Positions 24,886 to 33,792 of a stretch of DNA of 64,000 nucleotides are shown piece by piece. The position numbers were made by a program, and so were the translations under genes. The first letter of the stretch is position 1. Every line of letters starts with the position of its first letter. The notes beneath the pieces were generated by a model that was not told the origin of the DNA, did not search any database, and was given only the letters and a program-made list of their open reading frames with translations. The DNA is from Ancylobacter dichloromethanicus (lineage in GTDB: Bacteria > Pseudomonadota > Alphaproteobacteria > Rhizobiales > Xanthobacteraceae): the NCBI RefSeq assembly GCF_018390645.1, contig NZ_JAHBGC010000020.1, forward strand, positions 723,467 to 787,466. The letters are read 5' to 3'.

Positions 24886-24979
24886 CCCGCGCCACCGGCT
24901 CCCGCCGGCCGCTCGCTCCACGTGAGGCGGGCGCCGCCGGCCCGCCGCGCTCCCGCCCCCTCCGACAAGCGAAACCCCC

Positions 24980-25486
24980 ATGATCCGCCTGTTCCTGCGC
25001 GCCGTCGATCTCGTCTCCAGGACGGCCGCCATCCTTGCCGGCGTGATGCTGATCGCGGCGATGCTGGTGATCTGCGAGATGATCTTCCTGCGCTATGTGT
25101 TCCGCGCCCCGACCATCTGGCAGACCGACTTCGTCGTCTTCTCGGCCACCGCCGCCATGTTCCTCGGCGCGCCCTATGTGCTGCAGACGAAGGGCCATGT
25201 GGGGGTGGACGTGATCGAGATCGCGCTGCCGCCGGGGCCGCGGCGCGCCCTCGGCATCCTCGGCGCGCTGCTCGGCCTGCTGTTCGCGGTGCTGATGACC
25301 ATCGCCAGCGCGATGTTCTTCCACGAGGCCTATGTCAATGAATGGCGCACCTCGACGGTGGCCGCCATAACCCTGTGGATACCGCTGCTGCCGCTGCCGG
25401 TCAGCTTCGCGCTGCTCTCGCTCCAATATGTCGCCGAACTGGTCCGCCGCCTGTGCGGCGTGGATCAAGCCCAGGGTCACGCGTGA
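24980..25486 (+). CDS. TRAP transporter small permease, DctQ family
   Basis: 168 aa with four hydrophobic helices, the DctQ standard: RTAAILAGVMLIAAMLVICE, then the conserved cytoplasmic-edge motif LRYVFRAPTIWQTDFVVFSA, TKGHVGVDVIEIALPPGPRR and two more helices. The QTKGHVGVDV segment is diagnostic for the family. It forms a complex with the large DctM subunit and is needed for sodium-driven uptake. Its TGA stop overlaps the ATG of dctM, so the two subunits are translationally coupled. Confidence 0.93.
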   Translation: MIRLFLRAVDLVSRTAAILAGVMLIAAMLVICEMIFLRYVFRAPTIWQTDFVVFSATAAMFLGAPYVLQTKGHVGVDVIEIALPPGPRRALGILGALLGLLFAVLMTIASAMFFHEAYVNEWRTSTVAAITLWIPLLPLPVSFALLSLQYVAELVRRLCGVDQAQGHA

Positions 25487-26805
25487 TGAGCCTCTCCCCC
25501 ACGTCCTCCGGTGTGCTCGTCATCGGCCTGCTGTTCGCGCTGCTGGCCACCGGCATGCCGATCGCCTTCGCGCTCGGCCTCACCGCCATTGGCGGCCTGC
25601 TGCTGGCGAACGGCATCGGCGTGTTCGAGGTGCTGGCCGAAACCATGTTCGCGGGCATCGCCAACCTCGCCTATGTCTCCATCCCCATGTTCGTGCTGAT
25701 GGGCGCGGCGGTGGCCGCCACCCCGGCAGGCCGCGACCTCTACGAGGCGCTGGACCGCTGGCTCAACCGCGTCCCCGGCGGGCTGGTGCTGTCGAATATC
25801 GGTGCCTGCGCCATCTTTGCCGGCATGACCGGCTCCAGCCCGGCGACCTGCGCGGCGATTGGCAAGATGGGCATTCCGGAAATGCTCAAGCGCGGCTACC
25901 CGGCCTCGGTCGCCACCGGGTCGATCTGCGCCGGCGGCACGCTTGGCATCCTCATCCCGCCCTCGGTGACGATGATCGTCTACGGCATCGCCACCGAAAC
26001 CTCGATCGGCCGCCTGTTCCTGGCGGGGGTGATGCCGGGACTGATGCTGGTGACGATGTTCATGGCCTGGGCGCTGTACGATTGCCGCCGCAAGAACTTC
26101 AATTTCGACGAGGCCGACAAGCGCTTCAGCTTCGGCCAGAAGCTCGCGGCGCTGCCCAAGGTCACGCCGTTCCTCATCATCATCGTCGGCACGCTCTACG
26201 TGCTCTATGGCGGCGTCGCGACACCGTCGGAGGCGGCGGGCGCCGGCGCGTTCCTGACGCTTGGCGTCGTCATCGTGATGTACCGGCTGTTCCAGCCCAA
26301 GCCGATCTTCGAGATATTCTCGTCGACGCTGCGCGAAAGCGTCATGATCATGATGATCATGGCTTCGGCGGAACTGTTCGCCTTCGCCCTCTCCTCGCTG
26401 TTCATCACCCAGACCGTCGCCGGCACCATCGCCGGCCTGGAGGTCAACCGCTGGGTGCTGATGGGGCTGATCAACCTGTTCCTGCTGGTCTCCGGCATGT
26501 TCCTGCCGCCGGTCGCCGTCATCGTGATGTCGGCGCCGCTGCTCTACCCGATCATCGTCTCCTCGGGATTCGATCCCTACTGGTTCGCCGTCGTCCTGAC
26601 CATCAACATGGAGATCGGCCTCATCACCCCGCCGGTCGGGCTCAATCTGTTCGTGGTCAAGGCCATCGCGCCGCAGGTGCCGGCCCAGCAGGTGCTGAGC
26701 GGATCGGTGCCCTATGTGCTGCTGATGCTGCTGGGCATCGTGATCCTGAGCATCTTCCCGGAGATCGCCACCTGGCTGCCCACCTATATGATGGGCCCGC
26801 TCTGA
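25486..26805 (+). CDS. TRAP transporter large permease, DctM family
   Basis: 439 aa with about 12-13 TM segments. The family landmarks are AYVSIPMFVLMGAAVAATPA, ACAIFAGMTGSSPATCAAIG, GTLGILIPPSVTMIVYGIAT (PPS in the ion/substrate site) and MEIGLITPPVGLNLFVVKAI. It is the transport subunit of the TRAP system with DctP and DctQ and imports a dicarboxylate, probably malonate, with sodium. ATG overlaps the dctQ stop. A longer in-frame reading from 25342 is only an overlap with dctQ. Last gene of the malonate operon. Confidence 0.94.
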   Translation: MSLSPTSSGVLVIGLLFALLATGMPIAFALGLTAIGGLLLANGIGVFEVLAETMFAGIANLAYVSIPMFVLMGAAVAATPAGRDLYEALDRWLNRVPGGLVLSNIGACAIFAGMTGSSPATCAAIGKMGIPEMLKRGYPASVATGSICAGGTLGILIPPSVTMIVYGIATETSIGRLFLAGVMPGLMLVTMFMAWALYDCRRKNFNFDEADKRFSFGQKLAALPKVTPFLIIIVGTLYVLYGGVATPSEAAGAGAFLTLGVVIVMYRLFQPKPIFEIFSSTLRESVMIMMIMASAELFAFALSSLFITQTVAGTIAGLEVNRWVLMGLINLFLLVSGMFLPPVAVIVMSAPLLYPIIVSSGFDPYWFAVVLTINMEIGLITPPVGLNLFVVKAIAPQVPAQQVLSGSVPYVLLMLLGIVILSIFPEIATWLPTYMMGPL

Positions 26806-26832
26806 CGGCGGTGAAGCGGCGCCGCATCCGAG

Positions 26833-26922
26833 ATGGGCGTCGTCGGCAATCGGCGGTCGGTCGCGGGCTGGCGGGCCGCGAGCGACCAGGATGAGGACTA
26901 TGTGTTCGCCGTAGCGCCATGA
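26833..26922 (+). pseudogene. Short gene-tail remnant sharing a motif with 39818-39871
   Basis: In frame from ATG 26833 the reading is MGVVGNRRSVAG followed by WRAASDQDEDYVFAVAP and a stop. The same 17-residue tail, as WRAAPDDDEHYVYAIAL plus stop, recurs at 39818-39871. The pattern W-R-A-A-x-D-x-D-E-x-Y-V-[FY]-A-[VI]-A ends at the stop codon in both. No longer parent gene is intact at either site, so these look like C-terminal fragments of one gene family. The family is unidentified. Confidence 0.35.
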
Positions 26923-26957
26923 GGCATCTGGCATCGGCGTTGCCCGCGATCCATCCT

Positions 26958-27893
26958 TCAGTCCGGAAGGGGAATGTGCTCGTCCCGGTCGTCGATCGGG
27001 AGATCGAAGCGCCCCTTGCCCCAGTTCTGCGCGCGCCATTCCGCTTTGGCCGCTTCGATGCGGTCCTTGGAGGACGCGACGAAGTTCCACCAGATGTAAC
27101 GTGGCCCCGAGAGCGTCGCGCCGCCGAGGATCATCAGCCGCGCGCCCCGATCGCCGGCCGCCACCGTGATCCGGTCGCCCGGGCGGAACACCATCATCTG
27201 CGATGCCGCGTATTCCTGTCCCGCGATCGAGATCGAGCCGTCGACGATATAGATGCCCCGGTCCTCGTGATCGTCCGGCATCGGCAGCCGGCTTCCGGCA
27301 TCGAGCGTCACGTCGGCATAGAAAGCCTCCGAGAGCATCGTCGCGGGGGCCTTCCGGCCATAGGCATTCCCGAGGATGAGCCGGACCGAGAGGCCGCGAT
27401 CCTCGATCACCGGCAGCGTCTCCTTGCCGTGGTGCTCGAACGTCGGCGCCATATCCTCCTGGCTTTCCGGCAGGGCCAGCCAGGTCTGGATGCCGAACAG
27501 GCTGTTCGGCCCGCGCCGGCTCTCGGCGGAGGTGCGCTCCGAATGGGTGACACCGCGTCCCGCAACCATCCAGTTCAGCGCGCCCGGGTGGATGATCTGG
27601 TCTGCCCCGGTGCTGTCCCGGTGATGAAAATCGCCGCGATAGAGGTAGGTGACGGTGCCGAGACCGATATGCGGGTGCGGCCGGACGTCGATGCCCTGTC
27701 CGGTCAACAATTCGGCCGGCCCGGCCTGGTCGAAGAAGATGAACGGCCCGACCATCTGCCGGTTCGGCGCCGGCAGAGCGCGCCGAACCTCAAAGCCGCC
27801 GAGGTCCCGGGCACGTGGGACGATCAGGGTTTCGATCGCATCGACGCCGACCGCGTCGGGGCACCCCGGTTCGATTGCCGGATTCCAACTCAT
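26958..27893 (-). CDS. Pirin-family protein (bicupin)
   Basis: 311 aa from ATG 27893 (MSWNPAIEPG), with GAGG nine bases upstream; ATG 27902 is an alternative. The N-terminal cupin has VGPFIFFDQAGPAELLTGQG, the metal-site histidines in DVRPHPHIGLGTVTYLYRGD and FHHRDSTGADQ, and GALNWMVAGRGVTHSER. The C-terminal cupin continues to WWNFVASSKDRIEAAKAEW. Prokaryotic pirins bind Fe(II) or other metals; some have quercetinase activity and others modulate enzymes. It is convergent with the malonate operon and has no clear partner gene. Confidence 0.93.
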   Translation of the reverse strand: MSWNPAIEPGCPDAVGVDAIETLIVPRARDLGGFEVRRALPAPNRQMVGPFIFFDQAGPAELLTGQGIDVRPHPHIGLGTVTYLYRGDFHHRDSTGADQIIHPGALNWMVAGRGVTHSERTSAESRRGPNSLFGIQTWLALPESQEDMAPTFEHHGKETLPVIEDRGLSVRLILGNAYGRKAPATMLSEAFYADVTLDAGSRLPMPDDHEDRGIYIVDGSISIAGQEYAASQMMVFRPGDRITVAAGDRGARLMILGGATLSGPRYIWWNFVASSKDRIEAAKAEWRAQNWGKGRFDLPIDDRDEHIPLPD

Positions 27894-28137
27894 GCGCGTC
27901 ATCCTCAACTGGGCCGCCGGACAGCCTCGCCTCGCCGAAGCGAAGGCCTGATGTCGATCGGTCCCGACCATGCGGCCGGGTGAAGGCTTCAGGCCGAACC
28001 GAGCCGCAAACTAGCGGGTGAGCGCCTGTCCGATTAGTCCCATGTTGCACCAAGCTGTGTCGCGATATTCGGAACGCGCCGGCGCTGCCGCCGGATCGGG
28101 CGGCTGAGGCGAGGACCCTGCAACGTCCGCCCGCGGG

Positions 28138-29052
28138 TCAGGCGCCGTGTTGATCATCGTCGGTGCCGAGCCCCCAAAGCTGTGGATTCAGTTCGAAGCT
28201 CTCGATCAGTATCTCGGTGAGAACCCGCACTTTCCGCTCGGGATGCTGGCCCGGAGGGCGGACGACATAAGCGCCCGCCGAAGGAGGCGGATAGCGCGTC
28301 ATGATCGGAACCAGCGCGCCGGAGGTCACGTAGTCATAGGTGACGCAATCGGGGAGCAAGGCGATGCCGAGCCCTGCGGCGGCGGCGGCGGCAAGCGCGG
28401 TCGCGCTGTCGGCCTTGAACCTGCCCTGCGGCTGAACCGTGACGATCCTGTCGCCATCCATGAACTGCCACGCTTCCGTACCCTGCATCAGGGACTGATG
28501 GGTAACGACTTCATCCGGCGCCTGAGGTGAACCGTGCGTCCTGGTATATTCCGGGCTTGCGACGAGCTTTCCCAAGATCGGCCCGATGCGCTTGGCGATC
28601 AGGTTGGAGTCCTGAAGGTACCCGACCCGGATCGCGCAGTCGAAACCCTCCGCGATCAGATCCACGAAACGATCGCTGTAGGAGGTATGAATCTGAAGCC
28701 GGGGGTGCCGATGCGCCATCGCCGCGAGCGCGGGCGCGAAATGGGTCGGGCCGAAGGAGAGCGGCATGGCAACCCTCAGGCGGCCGCGCAGATCGCCATT
28801 CGGGTGGATCGATTCCCGGGCGGTGTCGATCTCGGCGCTGGCACGGGCGGCGTGCTCCCTGAAGGTCATCCCGGCTTCCGTCAGCGCGGCGCCGCGGGTC
28901 GTCCGCGCAAGAAGCTGAACGCCGAGTTCCGCCTCGATCCGCAAGAGCCGCCGGCTAACGATCGACTTGGAGGTGCCGAGCCGGCGCGCGGCGGCCGATA
29001 CGCCCCCGGCGTCGGCCACGGCAACGAAGGTGCGAAGATCCTCGATGTCCAA
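28138..29052 (-). CDS. LysR-family regulator (TTG start)
   Basis: 304 aa if started at TTG 29052, giving (M)DIEDLRTFVAVADAGG, exactly the usual beginning of this LysR subgroup; GGGGA lies seven bases upstream. The upstream in-frame extension has no family character. HTH: VSAAARRLGTSKSIVSRRLL, then LGVQLLARTTRGAALTEAG. The C-terminal PBP2-fold effector domain has DFDCAIRVGYL-like features (EGFDCAIRVGYLQDSNLIAK). It is divergent from the cysteine-hydrolase gene at 29207; a perfect dyad lies between them. Its effector is unknown. Confidence 0.9.
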   Translation of the reverse strand: MDIEDLRTFVAVADAGGVSAAARRLGTSKSIVSRRLLRIEAELGVQLLARTTRGAALTEAGMTFREHAARASAEIDTARESIHPNGDLRGRLRVAMPLSFGPTHFAPALAAMAHRHPRLQIHTSYSDRFVDLIAEGFDCAIRVGYLQDSNLIAKRIGPILGKLVASPEYTRTHGSPQAPDEVVTHQSLMQGTEAWQFMDGDRIVTVQPQGRFKADSATALAAAAAAGLGIALLPDCVTYDYVTSGALVPIMTRYPPPSAGAYVVRPPGQHPERKVRVLTEILIESFELNPQLWGLGTDDDQHGA

Positions 29053-29084
29053 TTCGCGTTCCCCGTTTCGCGACACAGCTTGGC

Positions 29085-29102
29085 GGAATATGGCACTATT
29101 CC
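29085..29102. promoter_or_regulatory. Dyad between LysR and cysteine-hydrolase genes
   Basis: GGAATA (29085-29090), TGGCAC, TATTCC (29097-29102): perfect 6-bp arms, 33 bp from the LysR start. It has the T-N-A symmetry expected of a LysR box controlling the divergent pair. Confidence 0.5.
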
Positions 29103-29206
29103 ATTTCCCAAAGGAACAGCAAGTTGCGGCCAGGCAACGTCGCCCGCTGGCGCATGCCTCCCCGTGAATCCATTGCCGTCGCTGCCGGCAGAGAAAGGAA
29201 GTCTTG

Positions 29207-29851
29207 ATGACCTTCCGTAATGGCCTTGCTTCGCTTCTTCGTCCCGAAGACTCCGTGCTCGTTCTCATCGACCACCAGCCCTACCAGCTCGCGAATGTGA
29301 ACAGCCACGAGCCGCAGATGGTGGTCAACAACACCGCCGGTCTGGCGAAGGCCGCCAAGGCCTTCGGCGTCCCCACCATCCTCACCACCGTGATCGCCGC
29401 GCGGGGCGGCCTGCTCTTTCCCCAGATCACCGATGTGTTCCCCGGGCAGGAGGTGATCGACCGGACCTTCATCAACACCTGGGAAGACCCCAGGGTTGTC
29501 GACGCGGTCAAGGCGACCGGTCGCAAGCAGCTTATCATCGCAGGGCTATGGACCGAGGTCTGCGTCGCGATGCCGGCGATCCAGGCCCTTGGCGAGGGCT
29601 GGGATGTGACCGTGGTCACCGATGCCTCCGGCGGCGTCTCCGTCGAGGCCCACCAGGTCGCCATCCAGCGCATGATCGCCGCTGGCGCGAACGTGATGAC
29701 CTGGCTGGCGGTAGCGGCCGAATGGCAGCGCGACTGGGCGCGGATCGACACCGCCGTCCCGTTGACCGACGTGATCGTCCAGCATGCCGGCGGCAGCGGC
29801 ATCGCGTATCTGTGGGAGCAGCAATTGCTCAACACGCCGGTGCCGACCTAA
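29207..29851 (+). CDS. Isochorismatase-like cysteine hydrolase (YcaC type)
   Basis: 214 aa from ATG 29207, with AAGGA eight bases upstream. The cysteine-hydrolase fold shows the catalytic Asp in VLVLIDHQPYQ (D22), a downstream Lys region and the nucleophile in IIAGLWTEVCVAMPAI (C119). The long C-terminal part EWQRDWARIDTAVPLTDVIV is typical of YcaC-like enzymes rather than true isochorismatases. Substrates of YcaC relatives are mostly unknown (amide or N-carbamoyl compounds in characterised cousins). Divergent from a LysR gene, the common arrangement for this family in proteobacteria. Confidence 0.9.
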   Translation: MTFRNGLASLLRPEDSVLVLIDHQPYQLANVNSHEPQMVVNNTAGLAKAAKAFGVPTILTTVIAARGGLLFPQITDVFPGQEVIDRTFINTWEDPRVVDAVKATGRKQLIIAGLWTEVCVAMPAIQALGEGWDVTVVTDASGGVSVEAHQVAIQRMIAAGANVMTWLAVAAEWQRDWARIDTAVPLTDVIVQHAGGSGIAYLWEQQLLNTPVPT

Positions 29852-30077
29852 GGTCGATAGATCGGGAATGGCGGGGATTTCGTTGCGCGTCGGGGGGACC
29901 CGCATCGACGGCCTCGCCATCCTTTTCCGGTCCGGCCCTGCGGCAACGGCTGGTGTCGCCGTCAACCTGCCGATGGCCCCTGCGCGTCCGCGTTTTCACG
30001 TCGGGGTTCATGGCGCCGGGCGGATAGGCTGCATTCGACCCGGCTGCTTCTTTGATGACATGTTGCCGAGGTGCGCG

Positions 30078-30710
30078 ATGGAACTGTCTTCGTATTTCGT
30101 CTACGTGCTGGTCAGCGCGGCGCAGAGCGCGACACCCGGCCCATCGACATTGTTTCTGGTGAACAACGCCCTCACCCTTGGCTGGCGCCGCGCGGTGGGG
30201 GCGTTGAGCGGCGATCTTGTCGCGATCGGGCTGCTGGCGACACTTTCTGCCGTGGGATTGGGCGCTCTGCTCGTCGCCTATCCCCTCGCCTTCACGAGCC
30301 TGCGCCTGCTGGGCGCGCTGTACGTCATCTGGCTGGGGTGGAGCTACCTTCGCTCCCCCTCGCCGCCAGAGGGGACTGCCGCCGTGGAGACGCTCCCCGG
30401 GCGAGGCGGCATGGCGCTGTGGCTCCACTCGTTCGGTGTGGGGGTCAGCAATCCGAAGGCCGTCCTGTTCTTCGCCGCGCTGTTCCCCCAGTTCATCCCG
30501 GCGGAAAGCGGGCCGTCCGTGCTCGCCCTTCTGGTTGTGACTTTCGTCCTGGTGAAGTTCGTCGTTCTCGGCGGCTACGCGCTCGGGGCCCGGCACCTCG
30601 TCCGACGGCTCCGTAGTCCTGAGCATGCCAGGCGCGGACGTCTGCTGACCGGTATCATCTTCGTGGTCTTCGGGACGTTGATGATCTGGTCCGCCCTCAC
30701 CGCCAACTAG
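30078..30710 (+). CDS. LysE/RhtB-family transporter
   Basis: 210 aa from ATG 30078 with GAGG seven bases upstream; in-frame ATG 30060 adds six residues. Six TM helices. The N-terminal motif SAAQSATPGPSTLFLVNNAL corresponds to the PGPxxxxV/L signature of the RhtB branch, followed by RLLGALYVIWLGWSYLRSPS and GVGVSNPKAVLFFAALFPQF (the NPK-A motif). It exports amino acids or derivatives (homoserine/threonine-like) by proton exchange; substrate is not predictable here. No regulator is adjacent. Confidence 0.9.
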   Translation: MELSSYFVYVLVSAAQSATPGPSTLFLVNNALTLGWRRAVGALSGDLVAIGLLATLSAVGLGALLVAYPLAFTSLRLLGALYVIWLGWSYLRSPSPPEGTAAVETLPGRGGMALWLHSFGVGVSNPKAVLFFAALFPQFIPAESGPSVLALLVVTFVLVKFVVLGGYALGARHLVRRLRSPEHARRGRLLTGIIFVVFGTLMIWSALTAN

Positions 30711-30844
30711 CGTGGCGCGAACTGGAAAGATGGTCCTTCTGATGAAAGCGGGGCAATCGCGAAGCGCGACGGCATGTGCCACAAACGATGCTGGCCCTCT
30801 GCAAGGCCATCGTGCGTCAGACACCATACCGGAAAGGCAAGTCG

Positions 30845-32626
30845 ATGGCTGAAGCGAGTCTTGGGCAGATCATCGGACCTGCGGTCGTGCTGATGGGAGC
30901 GGCTGTCGTCGCCGTGCCGTTGTTCCGGCGGATCGGCCTTGGCTCGGTCCTGGGCTATTTCGCCGCCGGCCTGCTGGTCGGGCCGTCGGTGCTGGGCCTG
31001 ATCACCGATGCCGAGTCGATCCTTCATTTCGCCGAACTCGGGGTGGTGATGTTCCTGTTCGTGATCGGACTGGAACTGCGCCCGCAAAAACTATGGGCGA
31101 TGCGCGGCCAGATCTTCGGTCTGGGCTGTGTCCAGGTGGCGGCCGCCACCGCTGCCCTGGCGCTGGCGGGGGCCGCGCTGTTCGGCTTTTCCGGCCCGGT
31201 CGCCTTCATCGCCGGGGCGGGCTTCGTTCTTTCCTCGACCGCCGTCATCATGTCGGTGCTGCAGGACCGGGGCGAACTCTCCAGCGCGGAGGGTCAGAAA
31301 TCGGTCGCGATCCTGCTGTTCGAGGACTTGATGATCGTGCCGCTTCTGGCGGTGGTCGCCTTTCTGTCGCCGCTGTCGCACGGGCAGGCCGGATGGACCG
31401 ACATTCTGGTGGCGGCGGCTGCGCTGGCGGCGCTGCTGGGGGTGGGGCGCTGGGGACTGAACCCCTTCTTCGCCCTGCTGGCGCGCGCGCGAACACGGGA
31501 GGTGCTGACGGCCGGGGCGCTGCTGGTGGTCCTTGGCGCGGCGCTGCTGATGGACGCGGCCGGCCTGTCGATGGCCATGGGCGCCTTCCTCGCCGGCGTG
31601 ATGCTGTCGAGTTCCAGTTACCGCCATCAGATCGAGAGCGACATCGAACCGTTTCGCGGCCTGCTCATGGGACTGTTCTTCCTCGCCGTCGGCATGTCGC
31701 TCGATCTTTCCGTCGTCGCGGCCGCCTGGCCGCTTCTGCTGTCGATGCTGGCCGCGTTCACGGTGGCGAAGGGCGCCGTCGTCTACGCGGTCGCGCGCCT
31801 GTATGGCGGCTCCAACCATCAGGCCGTGCACCGGACGTCGATGTTCCTGCAGGGCGGAGAATTCGCCTTCGTGCTCTATGCCGCGGCCATGGCGGGCGGC
31901 GTGATCGACGCGCGGGAAAATGCGCTGTTCGTCACCGTCGTCATCCTGTCCATGGCGATAACGCCGCTGTTCATGATAGCCGCCGACCGGCTCTTGCGTA
32001 CCGGGGCGTCAATGGACGGCGTCGACGTCGCGCACGATCTGAAGGGGCGGATCCTCCTCATCGGCTTCGGCCGCTTCGGCCAGATCGCCTCTCAGCTTCT
32101 GCTGTCCAGGGGCATCGACCTCGCCGTCATCGACCGGGACCCGGACCGCATCCGCGATGCCGGCCGCTACGGGTTCAAGGTCTTCTTCGGCGACGGTGCC
32201 CGTCTCGACACCCTGCGCCACTCCGGCGCGGGCGAAGTGGATGCGATCATGGTCTGCATCGACGATCCGAAGGCCGCGCTGCAGATCGTGGAACTGGCGC
32301 AGCATGAATTCCCGCAGGCCAGGCTTCTGGTGCGCAGCTATGATCGCGGGCACGCTGTCGAACTGATCCGCGCCGGCGTCGATTATCAGATTCGCGAGAC
32401 GGTGGAATCCGCCTATCTGATGGGAGCGGAAGGCCTGCGTGTGCTGGGGTTTGCCGAAGCCGAGGTCGAGGAGGCGGCGGAAGATATCCGTCAGCGTGAC
32501 GCCGGGCGCCTGTCCGAGCAGGTCCAGGGAGACCTCATGTCGGGCCGGGACCGGCTGCTCACCCAGCCTATCCCGGAGCCCCTCGTCAGAGCATCGGTGC
32601 CTGCTTCGCCGGTAAAGCAAAGCTGA
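30845..32626 (+). CDS. Kef-type K+/H+ antiporter with RCK (TrkA-N) domain, CPA2 family
   Basis: 593 aa from ATG 30845 (MAEASLGQIIGPAVVLMGAA; AAAGG eight bases upstream). The first ~390 residues are a 12-TM CPA2 exchanger with LGYFAAGLLVGPSVLGLITD and LFEDLMIVPLLAVVAFLSPL (the ED of the transport site) plus HRTSMFLQGGEFAFVLYAAA. The next ~150 residues are a cytosolic RCK domain, GRILLIGFGRFGQIASQLLL, with GxGxxG and an acidic AVIDRD for NAD(H). Such proteins release K+ in exchange for H+, often gated by glutathione adducts. No KefF/KefG ancillary gene is adjacent. About the size of KefB/KefC. Confidence 0.92.
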   Translation: MAEASLGQIIGPAVVLMGAAVVAVPLFRRIGLGSVLGYFAAGLLVGPSVLGLITDAESILHFAELGVVMFLFVIGLELRPQKLWAMRGQIFGLGCVQVAAATAALALAGAALFGFSGPVAFIAGAGFVLSSTAVIMSVLQDRGELSSAEGQKSVAILLFEDLMIVPLLAVVAFLSPLSHGQAGWTDILVAAAALAALLGVGRWGLNPFFALLARARTREVLTAGALLVVLGAALLMDAAGLSMAMGAFLAGVMLSSSSYRHQIESDIEPFRGLLMGLFFLAVGMSLDLSVVAAAWPLLLSMLAAFTVAKGAVVYAVARLYGGSNHQAVHRTSMFLQGGEFAFVLYAAAMAGGVIDARENALFVTVVILSMAITPLFMIAADRLLRTGASMDGVDVAHDLKGRILLIGFGRFGQIASQLLLSRGIDLAVIDRDPDRIRDAGRYGFKVFFGDGARLDTLRHSGAGEVDAIMVCIDDPKAALQIVELAQHEFPQARLLVRSYDRGHAVELIRAGVDYQIRETVESAYLMGAEGLRVLGFAEAEVEEAAEDIRQRDAGRLSEQVQGDLMSGRDRLLTQPIPEPLVRASVPASPVKQS

Positions 32627-32775
32627 CGGTTCTCGCCGCTGTTCCGCCGTGTTCGGGCTTGCCGTGGTGCCGATTCCGGGCACGCGCAACTGGTGCTTTC
32701 AGACACCGACGATCGAGACGGGAGAACTCCGACATCTTCGCCTCATGCCCGAAGCCAGATGGCCGGTTGCCGGGC

Positions 32776-33579
32776 CTACGGCTTGCTCGACAGAAAGGCC
32801 TTGTGGTCGCCGTCAATGACCAGCGCGGTGAGGCGGCCGGTCCGATAGGCGCCGGTATCGATGCCGATGCGGTTGATCCGCTCCTCAGGCTTGGCGCTGA
32901 TCGTGTGTCCGTGGACCACCACTTTTTCCAGGGGCATCAACGAGTCCAGGAAGGGCGCGCGCATCCAGAGGAGATCGTCGGGGTCCTGGCGGTCCAGGGA
33001 CGTTCCGGGCCGAACCCCGGCGTGGCAAAAGAAATAGTCCCCAAACGAAACCGCGTGCCGCAGCCCTTTCAGGAAGTGCACGTGCGAGGAGGGCACCGCC
33101 GCCACCAGCTTCTGATGCACCTGTTCGAGATCGGCTTCTGTCTTCAGCTTCGATCGGTTGAGCTTCACGCCATAGGAACGCGCCGTGACGTTGCCGCCGC
33201 TATTGACGAACACGCCGTCGATGCTGGGATGATCGAGAAAGGCGAGGAATTCCATGTCGTGGTTTCCCGCCAGCGTGATGTAGCGGGGATCCGCTGCCTG
33301 AAGCGTGATCAGACGGTCGATGACGCCCTTGGAGTCCGCGCCGCGATCCACATAGTCGCCAAGGAAAATGATCCGCCTGTCGTCCGGCTTTGACCGTGCG
33401 GTATCGTTCTCGATCTTCTGCAGAAGTTTGTCGAGGAGAGGCAGGCACCCGTGGATGTCGCCAATGGCGTAAATCCGGATTCCCTCAGGGCCTCGAGCCT
33501 CGGAAAGGGTGACAAGGGGGGGGTTCCAAAGTCCAAAAATTCTCTGCCGACTCCAATCCGGTGCGCCAGAATGATCCAT
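32776..33579 (-). CDS. Metallophosphoesterase (PPP-type serine/threonine phosphatase-like)
   Basis: 267 aa from ATG 33579; the start is uncertain, since a GTG at 33594 is also in frame and neither has a good Shine-Dalgarno. The catalytic motifs are complete: YAIGDIHGC, IIFLGDYVDRGADS, TLAGNHDMEF, FFCHAG and VVHGHT, the two-metal site of bacterial PrpA/ApaH-like phosphatases. Likely substrates are phosphoproteins or small phosphate esters. The segment between the start and YAIGDIHG contains a run of eight G/C bases (33516-33523), a place where slippage would shift the frame. It is divergent from the CYTH-CHAD gene. Confidence 0.88.
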   Translation of the reverse strand: MDHSGAPDWSRQRIFGLWNPPLVTLSEARGPEGIRIYAIGDIHGCLPLLDKLLQKIENDTARSKPDDRRIIFLGDYVDRGADSKGVIDRLITLQAADPRYITLAGNHDMEFLAFLDHPSIDGVFVNSGGNVTARSYGVKLNRSKLKTEADLEQVHQKLVAAVPSSHVHFLKGLRHAVSFGDYFFCHAGVRPGTSLDRQDPDDLLWMRAPFLDSLMPLEKVVVHGHTISAKPEERINRIGIDTGAYRTGRLTALVIDGDHKAFLSSKP

Positions 33580-33792
33580 CGTGCGGTGGAACACAATATT
33601 CCGGCGTCGCTCGGCGCGGCGATTTCCCCCGGGGGTTTGCGGGCCGTGCGGGCTTCGTCCCGGAGCCCCGTGACGGCGAATGCTACTTTTATGTGACAGT
33701 CCGAGCCGCTATTCCGTGGTCCTTCAAGCTGACGGGAGGTGGCCTCTTCGTGGCGATAAACGGGCTTGTGCCCGGACGAGCGGAGAGACGAC

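Noticed and set aside
25477..27090. Minus-strand open frame of 537 codons
   Set aside because: Antisense to dctM, with Arg/His/Asp-rich translation typical of shadows.
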